10,986 bases of DNA from UMGS902 sp045580835 (GTDB taxonomy: Bacteria; Bacillota; Clostridia; Oscillospirales; CAG-272), in assembly GCA_045580835.1 (NCBI GenBank), contig JAZNOM010000114.1, forward strand, positions 1 to 10,986. The letters run 5' to 3'. A program made the position numbers and the translations under genes. Positions 1 to 6,957 of the stretch are shown here, in pieces; the first letter of the stretch is position 1, and each line of letters opens with the position of its first letter. The notes beneath the pieces were generated by a model. The model saw nothing but the letters and a program-made list of their open reading frames with translations, did no database searches and was not told the DNA's origin.

Positions 1-1599
1 GACTCTCTCCCCGTATCCGCTTTCGTTGAATATGCAGACGGTACCTTCCCGCAGGGCTCCGCAGCATACGAAAAGAGAGGCGTTGCAGTAAACGTTCCCG
101 TATGGCATGCTGAAAACTGCATTCAGTGTAACAACTGTGCATTTGTATGTCCTCACGCTGCAATCCGTCCCTTTGCTATGACCGCTGAAGAAGCAGCAAA
201 TGCTCCTGCAGCTACCAAGTTCACCGAAAAGCCCGTAATCAAGACCGATTACAAGTTCACCATGGCTATTTCTCCCATGGACTGTATGGGTTGTACCCTC
301 TGCGTAAAGGCTTGTCCCGTTACCGCAAAGGCTATCAAGGACGGCAACCCCGAAAAGCAGGCTATCGAAATGACCACTCTCGCTTCTCAGCTTGACCAGC
401 AGGCTCCGTTTGACTACGCAGTAGCAAACGTTTCCGAGAAGCCCGAACTCATCAACAACACCATTAAGGGCAGCCAGTTCAAGCAGCCCCTCCTCGAGTT
501 CTCCGGCTCTTGCGCAGGTTGTGCAGAAACCTCTTATGCACGTCTTATCACCCAGCTCTTCGGTGAAAGAATGTACATCTCCAACGCTACCGGTTGTTCT
601 TCTATCTGGGGTGGCTCTGCTCCTGCAACTCCTTACACCGTAAACCGTGAGAGCGGCCGCGGTCCCGCATGGGCTAACTCCCTCTTCGAGGATAACGCAG
701 AGCACGGTCTCGGTATGGCTCTCGGTCAGAAGGCTATCCGTGAGAGAGTAATCGAAAAGGTTAAGTCCCTCAAGGCTCCTTGTGATGCTTGCCAGGCAGT
801 AGTTGACGAGTATCTGGGTACTCTCGACAACGGCCCTGCAAACGAAAAGGCTACCAAGGCTCTCGTTGAGCTCCTTGAAAAGTGGGCAGCCGACGGTTGC
901 GAAACCTCCAAGGAAATCCTCGCTGAAAAGAACTACCTCTCCAAGAAGTCCGTATGGATCTTCGGCGGCGACGGTTGGGCATACGATATCGGTTTCGGCG
1001 GTCTTGACCATGTACTCGCTTCCGGCGAAGACGTAAACGTAATGGTATTTGATACCGAAGTTTACTCCAACACCGGCGGTCAGGCATCCAAGGCATCCCA
1101 GATCGGTCAGGTTGCACAGTTCGCAGCAGCAGGTAAGGCAATCGGCAAGAAGAACCTTGCAGAAATCGCTATGTCCTACGGCTACGTATACGTTGCACAG
1201 ATCGCTATGGGCGCTGACATGAACCAGACTCTCAAGGCTCTCACCGAGGCAGAAGCTTACAATGGTCCTTCCCTCGTTATCGGCTACGCTCCTTGCGAAA
1301 TGCACGGTATCAAGGGCACCATGCAGAACTGCCAGCTCGAAATGAAGGGAGCAGTTGTGGCAGGTTACTGGCAGATGTTCCGTTACAACCCCACTCTTAA
1401 GGCAGAAGGCAAGAATCCTCTTACCGTTGACTGCAAGGCTCCTACCGCTTCTTACCGCGAGTTCATCACTTCCGAAACTCGTTATAAGAGACTCGAGCAG
1501 GCATTCCCTGAAAGAGCAGAGGTTCTCTTCGCTAAGGCTGAAGAGGCTGCAAAGGCTAAGTACGAGAGACTTCTCAAGTACGGCGAAATGTTCAACTAA
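1..1599 (+). CDS. nifJ: Pyruvate:ferredoxin (flavodoxin) oxidoreductase, C-terminal part (5' end outside window)
   Basis: This enzyme oxidatively decarboxylates pyruvate to acetyl-CoA and CO2 in the cytoplasm, passing electrons to ferredoxin. The reading frame is open from base 1, giving 532 residues; one-chain PFORs run to roughly 1,170-1,200, so about 45% is present. In window numbering, the ferredoxin-like domain carries two cluster motifs: CIQCNNCAFVCP (Cys 40, 43, 46, 50) and CMGCTLCVKACP (Cys 95, 98, 101, 105). Then come GSCAGC (Cys 171, 174), ATGC (Cys 199) and APCEMHG (Cys 432), matching the four ligands of the cluster proximal to the cofactor. The thiamine diphosphate site is GDGWAYD (323-329) followed by VYSNTGGQASKA. 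No key residue is missing. Codon choice is strongly biased (Phe almost always TTC, Asn mostly AAC), unlike the transporter genes downstream, which suggests very high expression. It is followed by a strong terminator, so it ends its transcript. Confidence 0.97.
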   Translation, partial: DSLPVSAFVEYADGTFPQGSAAYEKRGVAVNVPVWHAENCIQCNNCAFVCPHAAIRPFAMTAEEAANAPAATKFTEKPVIKTDYKFTMAISPMDCMGCTLCVKACPVTAKAIKDGNPEKQAIEMTTLASQLDQQAPFDYAVANVSEKPELINNTIKGSQFKQPLLEFSGSCAGCAETSYARLITQLFGERMYISNATGCSSIWGGSAPATPYTVNRESGRGPAWANSLFEDNAEHGLGMALGQKAIRERVIEKVKSLKAPCDACQAVVDEYLGTLDNGPANEKATKALVELLEKWAADGCETSKEILAEKNYLSKKSVWIFGGDGWAYDIGFGGLDHVLASGEDVNVMVFDTEVYSNTGGQASKASQIGQVAQFAAAGKAIGKKNLAEIAMSYGYVYVAQIAMGADMNQTLKALTEAEAYNGPSLVIGYAPCEMHGIKGTMQNCQLEMKGAVVAGYWQMFRYNPTLKAEGKNPLTVDCKAPTASYREFITSETRYKRLEQAFPERAEVLFAKAEEAAKAKYERLLKYGEMFN

Positions 1600-1615
1600 T
1601 TGAATATTCAAATAG

Positions 1616-1649
1616 AAAAGTCCATGGCGCAAGCCATGGACTTTTTGCT
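1616..1649 (+). terminator. Intrinsic terminator after nifJ
   Basis: A 13-bp perfect stem (AAAAGTCCATGGC, 1616-1628, with its complement 1633-1645) is closed by a GCAA tetraloop of the GNRA type and runs into a T-rich tail. It begins 17 nt after the PFOR stop codon. Confidence 0.95.
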
Positions 1650-1650
1650 T

Positions 1651-1800
1651 TTATGAAGTTCATAATGTCAGAACCTTTTAAGGAAAGGTTCCGACACCTC
1701 CAAACCTTTTTGTAAAAAAATATTATCTGTAGCCATGGATACTTAACAAATATTTTACAGTTTTCTTTGGTTCTTTCTTCTTAAGAAAGAACGCTTTCGT
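1651..1800. repeat. Palindrome-rich intergenic segment, candidate degenerate repeat element
   Basis: This stretch lies between the two convergent terminators and has no credible reading frame. It holds three separate perfect inverted repeats: TTATGAA-G-TTCATAA (1651-1665), GAACCTTT-5 nt-AAAGGTTC (1671-1691) and GTTCTTTCTT-CTT-AAGAAAGAAC (1770-1792). Dense palindromes between convergent genes are typical of small dispersed intergenic repeats in Clostridia. Whether this one is multicopy cannot be seen from a single window. Confidence 0.4.
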
Positions 1801-1805
1801 TATTC

Positions 1806-1840
1806 CCAAAAATAAAAGCCGATGCATTTGCATCGGCTTT
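1806..1840 (-). terminator. Intrinsic terminator of the degV-fakA operon
   Basis: An 11-bp perfect stem (AAAGCCGATGC, 1815-1825, with GCATCGGCTTT, 1830-1840) has an ATTT loop. Read on the minus strand it is followed by TTTTATTTTT. It begins 4 nt beyond the fakA stop codon. Confidence 0.93.
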
Positions 1841-1844
1841 AACC

Positions 1845-3566
1845 TTATTCGGCTACGAATATATAGGGATAGATTTCCTGACCGCCGTCGATGAAATACA
1901 CCTCGGCATCAGGACGCATCTTTGCGATTTCTGCCTGCAGTTTTTCCTGCTCGTCAGCCGCAGCATCCTTACCCGTGAATACCGTCAGCATAAACTTGCC
2001 GTCAAGCAGTTTTTCAGCAAGTGCCGCCGCGGCGGTGAGTCTGTCGGGATGTGAAACAATAATCTCTTTGTTCACGATTCCGATAGTGTCGCCGTTTGTT
2101 ACGTGAACACCGTTCATGTCCGCATCGCGGATGGCGGGAGAAACGTAACCTGCGGTAACGCGGCCCATTGCCGCTTCAACCTCGGAAATGATATCCTCGG
2201 GGTTTTCCGCATCAAAGTTCATAGAGGAAAGGGCAACATAACCTGTTCCGATATTCTTTGAGGGGATAACATGAATCTTTGCACCCTTATAAAGCTCGGC
2301 TGCCTGCTGTGCCGCAAGCAGGATGTTAGAGTTGTTGGGCAGTGCAAAGATATGCTCTGCGTTAACCTTGGCAAATGCATCGAGGAAGTCATTGGTGGAG
2401 GGGTTTTGAGTCTGTCCGCCCTGAACTATCTCGTCAGTGCCGAATTCCTTGAAAAGCGCCTCAAGTCCAGGGCCGTTTGTAACCGCTACAACGCCGTACT
2501 TCTTTGCAGGAGCCTTGGGTGCTTGTGCAGGTGTCTCGGTTTCGCTTGACTCGGTGTGCTGCACCGACATATTTTCAATTTTAACAGTAAGGAACTCACC
2601 AAACGTACGGCAATGCTCAAGCACCTTTTCGGGAGTGAGCGTATGCACGTGAAGCTTTACGATAGTATCAACCTTGAAAGCAACAATCGAGTCGCCGATG
2701 CTTGCAAGGAATTCTTTAAGCGGCTCAACGTCAAACTTTTCAACGTCGCACTTGCTGTTCTGAAGCTGAACGAGCAGTTCAGTACAGTAGCCGTAGGTCA
2801 TAACACTGTCAGCGTTAAAGCCGGAGGCGGTAACATCGGTTTTGGGCGTTTTTGGTTCTACATAAGAGGAGGTGTCTGCAACCTCTTCGCCGTTAAGCAC
2901 GCGGTTAAAGCCGTCTATTATGTAGAATAGCCCAGCTCCGCCGCTGTCAACAACGCCTGCGTCCTTGAGCGCCTGAAGGCGTTCGGGTGTACGTTCAAGC
3001 GAGTCGTGCATTTCTTTTGAAAGGTCAGCAAAAAACGTGCGTATAGTGCTTTCGGGGGTGATGCGTTTAACCGCGTATTCAACGGCTTCGCGCGCAACCG
3101 TGAGAATAGTACCCTCGGTAGGAGTCATAACCGAGCTGTACGCCTGTTCAACGCCCATTTGAAGTGCCTTGCCAAGTGTTTCGGGAGTGGCTTCTTCAAC
3201 ATCCTTAAAGCCTTTTGCAGTACCTGCAAAAAACTGCGAAAGGATAACGCCGGAGTTGCCTCGTGCGCCAAGCAGCATGCCGTGAGAAAGCGTATCCATA
3301 ACCTTTCCGATGTCATTGGTGTCAAGGTTTTCAATAGCGGAAATACCGCTTTCGATAGTCATACGCATATTGTCGCCGGTGTCGCCGTCGGGAACGGGGA
3401 ACACGTTGAGCTTATTTACCTCTTCAGCGTGCGAGCGGAGCTGCTTTGCACCGCCGACAGCCATTTTTGCAAGCAGAACGCCGCCGAGCAGTGATGTACC
3501 GGTGGTGATAAGTGCGCTTGCCAAGGATTTAGAGCTTTTCTTTTTAGAGTTTTTTGACTGTTTCAT
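1845..3566 (-). CDS. fakA: Fatty acid kinase catalytic subunit, FakA/YloV family (DhaL + middle + C-terminal DegV-like domains)
   Basis: FakA phosphorylates fatty acids bound to FakB using ATP; acyl-phosphate then feeds phospholipid synthesis. The protein has 573 residues, against about 550 for the family. The N-terminal DhaL-type kinase domain shows VPDGDTGDNM (58-67, Mg-binding aspartates), GARGNSGVILSQ (100-111) and DSGGAGL (207-213). The middle domain carries YCTE (Cys 261) and HVHT (306-309), conserved in this family and reported as metal ligands. A Pro/Ala/Glu-rich linker near 335-355 leads to the C-terminal domain containing GGQTQNPST (383-391). The first ~30 residues are an extra Lys/Ser-rich then Gly/Leu-rich segment not seen in the staphylococcal enzyme. 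The likely Shine-Dalgarno (AGGA, 3579-3582) is 12 nt from the ATG, so it is weak; translation may lean on degV, whose stop is 20 bp upstream. Older annotations call this family dihydroxyacetone kinase-like; the adjacent FakB supports fatty acid kinase. Confidence 0.9.
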   Translation of the reverse strand: MKQSKNSKKKSSKSLASALITTGTSLLGGVLLAKMAVGGAKQLRSHAEEVNKLNVFPVPDGDTGDNMRMTIESGISAIENLDTNDIGKVMDTLSHGMLLGARGNSGVILSQFFAGTAKGFKDVEEATPETLGKALQMGVEQAYSSVMTPTEGTILTVAREAVEYAVKRITPESTIRTFFADLSKEMHDSLERTPERLQALKDAGVVDSGGAGLFYIIDGFNRVLNGEEVADTSSYVEPKTPKTDVTASGFNADSVMTYGYCTELLVQLQNSKCDVEKFDVEPLKEFLASIGDSIVAFKVDTIVKLHVHTLTPEKVLEHCRTFGEFLTVKIENMSVQHTESSETETPAQAPKAPAKKYGVVAVTNGPGLEALFKEFGTDEIVQGGQTQNPSTNDFLDAFAKVNAEHIFALPNNSNILLAAQQAAELYKGAKIHVIPSKNIGTGYVALSSMNFDAENPEDIISEVEAAMGRVTAGYVSPAIRDADMNGVHVTNGDTIGIVNKEIIVSHPDRLTAAAALAEKLLDGKFMLTVFTGKDAAADEQEKLQAEIAKMRPDAEVYFIDGGQEIYPYIFVAE

Positions 3567-3586
3567 GATAATGAAGCATCCTTTTA

Positions 3587-4453
3587 TTATCTTTCTTTGC
3601 CTACAAAGAAGAGTGCAAGAGTACCGGGGCCGGAGTGTGCGCCGATTACGGGGCCTACATCGGTAATTATTTTAACGGTGGCGCCGTGCTTGTCATTTAT
3701 TATTTTTGCAAGTTCATTTGCATCGTTTTCGCAGTCGCCGTGAGAAATAAACACGGTGCCGTCCTTAAGGTCGCACGCAAGTGCGCTGTATTTGTCGGCA
3801 AGCGCCGCAATTGCAGCCTTTCTGCCGCGAACCTTTGAAACATTTACAAGGTGACCTTCGTTGTCAACATGCATAACAGGTTTAATGCCGAGCATATTAC
3901 CTACAAATGCAACGGTGGGGCTTACTCTGCCGCCGCGCTTTAAATATACGAGGTCGTCAACGGTAAACCAATGGCAAAGATTAAGTTTGATGCTCTCGAT
4001 ATATTCTGAAACTTCTTCAATAGTTGCGCCGCTGTTTTTCTTTTCAAGCGCGAGATATACAAGCAGTCCCTGACCTGCGCTTGCTGCAAGAGTGTCAACA
4101 CTTAAAACCTTGCGTTCGGGATATTTTTCTGCAAGGGAAGCTACAGCCATTCTGCCGGAGTTATATGTGGTGCTGAGACCTGATGAAAAGCCAAGGTAAA
4201 GCACATCCTTGCCCTCTGTAAGTGACTTTTCAAAGAGTGCTTTAAATGTTTCGGAGTTTATTGCCGCGGTTTTGGCAATGCTGCCCTCACGCATTTTTGC
4301 ATAAAAATCTCCGGCGCTCATGTCGCCGTTTGCATATTCCTTTTCGCTTGTATCAAAGCGGAATGTGAGTGACTCGCAAGGCACGCCCCACTCCGCAAGG
4401 ATTGCCGGCGAAAGGTCACAACCCGAGTCGGTTATAATAACAAAGTCGTTCAT
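3587..4453 (-). CDS. DegV family fatty-acid-binding protein (FakB-like)
   Basis: DegV/FakB proteins bind one fatty acid in a closed pocket and present its carboxylate to FakA for phosphorylation. The 288-residue length is normal. The family signature runs throughout: VIITDSGCDL (5-14), FSSGLSTTYNSG (89-100), VDTLAASAGQGLLV (119-132), DDLVYLKRGGRVS (166-178), GIKPV (189-193) and GPVIGAHSGPGTL (267-279). The positions known in FakB to hold the carboxylate appear kept: Thr 62, Ser 91 and His 273. The usual Thr-Ser-Gln after the first domain reads KTAAIN (61-66), so the Ser-Gln is replaced. The ATG at 4453 has AGGAG 9 nt upstream (4463-4467) and a perfect promoter beyond it. It is the first gene of a two-gene operon with the kinase. 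The exact ligand (saturated or unsaturated acid) cannot be read from the sequence. Confidence 0.9.
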   Translation of the reverse strand: MNDFVIITDSGCDLSPAILAEWGVPCESLTFRFDTSEKEYANGDMSAGDFYAKMREGSIAKTAAINSETFKALFEKSLTEGKDVLYLGFSSGLSTTYNSGRMAVASLAEKYPERKVLSVDTLAASAGQGLLVYLALEKKNSGATIEEVSEYIESIKLNLCHWFTVDDLVYLKRGGRVSPTVAFVGNMLGIKPVMHVDNEGHLVNVSKVRGRKAAIAALADKYSALACDLKDGTVFISHGDCENDANELAKIINDKHGATVKIITDVGPVIGAHSGPGTLALFFVGKER

Positions 4454-4491
4454 TTTTATTCTCTCCTGAAATGTAAGTCTCTACTGATGAA

Positions 4492-4509
4492 ATGTTGAGC
4501 GGTCAACAT
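4492..4509. promoter_or_regulatory. Candidate operator: palindrome with central CG in the degV leader
   Basis: ATGTTGA (4492-4498) and TCAACAT (4503-4509) are a perfect 7-bp inverted repeat around GCGG. The inner 16 bases run TG...CA around a central CG, the layout of LacI/GalR-family operators. It lies about 7-24 nt inside the predicted degV transcript, a typical repressor position. It could instead be only a small RNA hairpin. The regulator is unknown. Confidence 0.45.
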
Positions 4510-4522
4510 CTGTGATATACAT

Positions 4523-4551
4523 ATTATACATACATTATACCATAAAGTCAA
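4523..4551 (-). promoter_or_regulatory. Sigma-A promoter of the degV-fakA operon
   Basis: On the minus strand TTGACT (4546-4551) is followed by exactly 17 nt and TATAAT (4523-4528). The predicted start near 4516 gives a leader of about 63 nt before the degV ATG. Confidence 0.85.
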
Positions 4552-4642
4552 TAATTAAAAAAGGGTATTATCAAAATTTCTTTTAAATGCATAAAAACGC
4601 ATCATCTTGTTTTCAAAACCATGTTATCACGAAAACGCCATT

Positions 4643-4672
4643 TTGTCAATAGGAGATTAAAACAGATATATG
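4643..4672 (+). promoter_or_regulatory. Possible promoter of the sugar uptake operon
   Basis: TTGTCA (4643-4648) and TATATG (4667-4672) are 18 nt apart, upstream of the binding-protein gene. A second -10-like TATACT (4677-4682) lacks a well-placed -35. The match is only moderate, as expected for a regulated promoter, and the exact start is uncertain. Confidence 0.35.
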
Positions 4673-4717
4673 TGGATATACTAAATTTGCCAATCAATTT
4701 TAGGAGGAATAATTTAT

Positions 4718-6028
4718 ATGTTAAAGAAAATTCTTGCATTAAGCTTGGCACTTTTTATGCTTTTACCCATGATGATTTCCTGCGGAAAGAAGGATGACAC
4801 CGCATCTGTGTATTATCTAAACTTTAAGCCGGAGCAGGATACACAGTGGAAGGCACTTGCAGCTACCTATACCGAAAAGACGGGAGTACCCGTAACCGTC
4901 GTCACTGCGGCGGCAGGCAATTATGAGCAGACTTTGACATCCGAGATGGACAAAAAGGATGCACCAACTCTTTTTCAGGTAAACGGTCCTGTAGGACTTG
5001 CAAACTGGAAGGACTATTGCTATGACCTTACCGGCAGCAAGGTGCTTGGCGAGCTAACCACTCCCGACTTTGCACTTACCGACGGCGAGAAAACTTTAGG
5101 CATTGCATACGTGCTTGAAACCTACGGCATCATCTACAATAAAACGCTTTTAAATGAGTATTTTGCATCCGACTTTTCAAGCGTAAAATCTATTGACGAG
5201 ATTAATAATTTCGAAACCCTCAATACCGTTGCAAAGGAGATTCAGGCAAACAAGGAAGCACTCTCGGTTGACGGCGCATTTACCTCGGCGGGCATGGACT
5301 CCACGTCCGACTGGAGATTTAAAACCCACCTTGCAAACATGCCGATATACTATGAGTATCAGGCAAAGAATATCAGCTCTACTGATGAAATTGAGGGAAT
5401 GTATCTTGACAACTACAAAAACGTTTGGGACATGTATATAAACAACTCCACCGTGTCGCCGACATCTCTTGCCAGCAAGAGTGCTGCCGATGCAGAGAGC
5501 GAGTTTAAAACACGCCGTGCAGTTTTCTACCAGAACGGCACGTGGGCATACGATTCGCTCAAAAAAGACGCATCGGGCGAGGGACTTGACGACAGCGAGT
5601 TCGGTATGCTTCCTATTTATATAGGAGTTGAGGGGGAGGAAGAGCAGGGACTTTGCACGGGCAGTGAAAACTATTGGTGCGTAAATGCAAAGGCTAGTGA
5701 AGCGGATATCCTTGCAACGCTCGACTTTTTGTACTGGGTTGTTACAAGCGAAGAGGGTACGGAAGCACTTGCGTATGAAATGGGTTTTGTTTCGCCTTTT
5801 AAAAATGCAAAAGCAGCGGCAAATCCGCTTGTTGACATCGCAAACGGCTATATTATGAGCGGCAAAACTCCCGTTTCGTGGAACTTTTCGTCAATTCCGT
5901 CCGAAAATTGGAAAAACGGAGTCGGCACTGCACTAACCCAATACGCGGCTGGCAGCGGCAAATGGGAAAGCGTTGAAAGCGCATTTGTTGAAGGATGGAA
6001 AAAGGAATACGCCGCAGCGAATAAATAA
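4718..6028 (+). CDS. Sugar ABC transporter substrate-binding lipoprotein (probably malto-oligosaccharide, MalE-like)
   Basis: This is the extracellular receptor of a carbohydrate ABC importer, anchored to the outer face of the membrane and delivering sugar to the two permeases encoded next. It has 436 residues. Residues 1-21 form a lipoprotein signal peptide (MLKK, then a Leu/Met-rich core) ending in the lipobox MISC, so Cys 22 is the likely lipidated N-terminus. The mature part fits the family-1 sugar-binding proteins: a TYTEKTGVPVTVV segment near 50-62 and aromatic-rich stretches, including ENYWCV, that would suit sugar stacking. AGGAGG (4702-4707) lies 10 nt before the ATG. The terminal malQ gene points to maltodextrin as cargo; that is inferred from context, and another glucan or oligosaccharide is possible. 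A terminator directly after this gene should keep its level above that of the permeases. Confidence 0.9.
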   Translation: MLKKILALSLALFMLLPMMISCGKKDDTASVYYLNFKPEQDTQWKALAATYTEKTGVPVTVVTAAAGNYEQTLTSEMDKKDAPTLFQVNGPVGLANWKDYCYDLTGSKVLGELTTPDFALTDGEKTLGIAYVLETYGIIYNKTLLNEYFASDFSSVKSIDEINNFETLNTVAKEIQANKEALSVDGAFTSAGMDSTSDWRFKTHLANMPIYYEYQAKNISSTDEIEGMYLDNYKNVWDMYINNSTVSPTSLASKSAADAESEFKTRRAVFYQNGTWAYDSLKKDASGEGLDDSEFGMLPIYIGVEGEEEQGLCTGSENYWCVNAKASEADILATLDFLYWVVTSEEGTEALAYEMGFVSPFKNAKAAANPLVDIANGYIMSGKTPVSWNFSSIPSENWKNGVGTALTQYAAGSGKWESVESAFVEGWKKEYAAANK

Positions 6029-6040
6029 TTATAATCTGCT

Positions 6041-6074
6041 AAAAATAAGAGACAGTACTGTCTCTTATTTTTTT
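6041..6074 (+). terminator. Intra-operon intrinsic terminator between binding protein and permeases
   Basis: AAAAATAAGAGACAG (6041-6055) and its complement (6058-6072) form a fully complementary stem around TA, with a run of seven T (6068-6074). The T run passes straight into the AAGGAG ribosome binding site of the next gene (6075-6080). Partial readthrough would reach the permeases. Confidence 0.88.
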
Positions 6075-6087
6075 AAGGAGTTATACC

Positions 6088-6957
6088 ATGAACAAACGGC
6101 AACTTTCAAAATACTTTCCGATATTTGTACTGCCTGCTGCCACGGCGTTTTGTATCGGATTTGTCTATCCCTTTTTGAGGGGTATCTATCTCTCGTTTTG
6201 CACATTCCGTACAACATCGGATGCAAAGTGGGTAGGGCTTTCAAACTATGCCGAGGTCTTCCGTGACGGCGGCTTTCTTTATTCGTTTTTGTTTACCGCA
6301 CTGTTCACCGTGGTTTCGGTTATTGCAATAAATCTAATCGCATTTGCGGTTGCACATATACTTACGGGCGGTATTCGCGGTGCAAATGTTTTCAGAACTG
6401 TGTTTTTTATGCCCAATCTCATCGGCGGCGTAATTTTAGGATATATCTGGCAGATTATTTTTGACGGCATTTTGCAAAACTACGGCACAAATATCAAGCT
6501 TGATTCGCGTCTTGGATTTTGGGGACTTGTAATACTGCTTTGCTGGCAGCAGATAGGCTATATGATGATAATTTATATATCGGGACTCAATTCCATTCCC
6601 GACCATCTCTATGAGGCGGCAAAGGTTGACGGTGCAACGAAATGGCAAACGCTTCGCAGTGTAACGCTTCCGATGATGATGCCGTCAATCACAATCTGCA
6701 CATTTTTAACGCTGACAAACTCATTTAAGCTATTTGACCAGAACCTTGCGCTCACTGCCGGCGAGCCGGGCGTGCAGGTTGCGGGCGAAACGGTTTATCA
6801 AACCGAAATGCTTGCACTTAATATTTATAATACTTTTTATCAAAATATGAATACGCGCGGCGTAGGTCAGGCAAAGGCGGTCATTTTCTTCTTGATTGTC
6901 GCCGCTGTCGGACTTGTTCAGCTATATTTGACCCGCAAAAAGGAGGTGCAGCAGTAG
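6088..6957 (+). CDS. Sugar ABC transporter permease, MalF/UgpA type
   Basis: This is one of two inner-membrane subunits forming the translocation channel. Its 289 residues contain about six hydrophobic segments, starting at roughly 10-30, 65-92, 103-124, 144-165, 200-215 and 263-281. The coupling loop that docks on the ATPase is clear: EAAKVDGATKWQTLRSVTLP (176-195), the classical EAA motif of binding-protein-dependent permeases. It lacks the long periplasmic insertion of enterobacterial MalF, as is usual in Bacillota. The ATG has AAGGAG 7 nt upstream, immediately after the terminator T run. Its stop TAG shares its last base with the GTG start of the next gene, so the two permeases are probably translated together in equal amounts. 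Substrate is assigned only by operon context. Confidence 0.92.
   Translation: MNKRQLSKYFPIFVLPAATAFCIGFVYPFLRGIYLSFCTFRTTSDAKWVGLSNYAEVFRDGGFLYSFLFTALFTVVSVIAINLIAFAVAHILTGGIRGANVFRTVFFMPNLIGGVILGYIWQIIFDGILQNYGTNIKLDSRLGFWGLVILLCWQQIGYMMIIYISGLNSIPDHLYEAAKVDGATKWQTLRSVTLPMMMPSITICTFLTLTNSFKLFDQNLALTAGEPGVQVAGETVYQTEMLALNIYNTFYQNMNTRGVGQAKAVIFFLIVAAVGLVQLYLTRKKEVQQ

Noticed and set aside
178..180. ATG at 178 as the start of a short PFOR-like protein
   Set aside because: The same frame is open to base 1 and encodes a conserved four-cysteine cluster motif upstream, so this is an internal methionine of a truncated gene.
4593..4641. AAAACGCAT and AAAACGCCAT as paired regulator sites upstream of the binding protein
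   Set aside because: They are short, imperfect direct copies with no symmetry, and could arise by chance in an AT-rich region.
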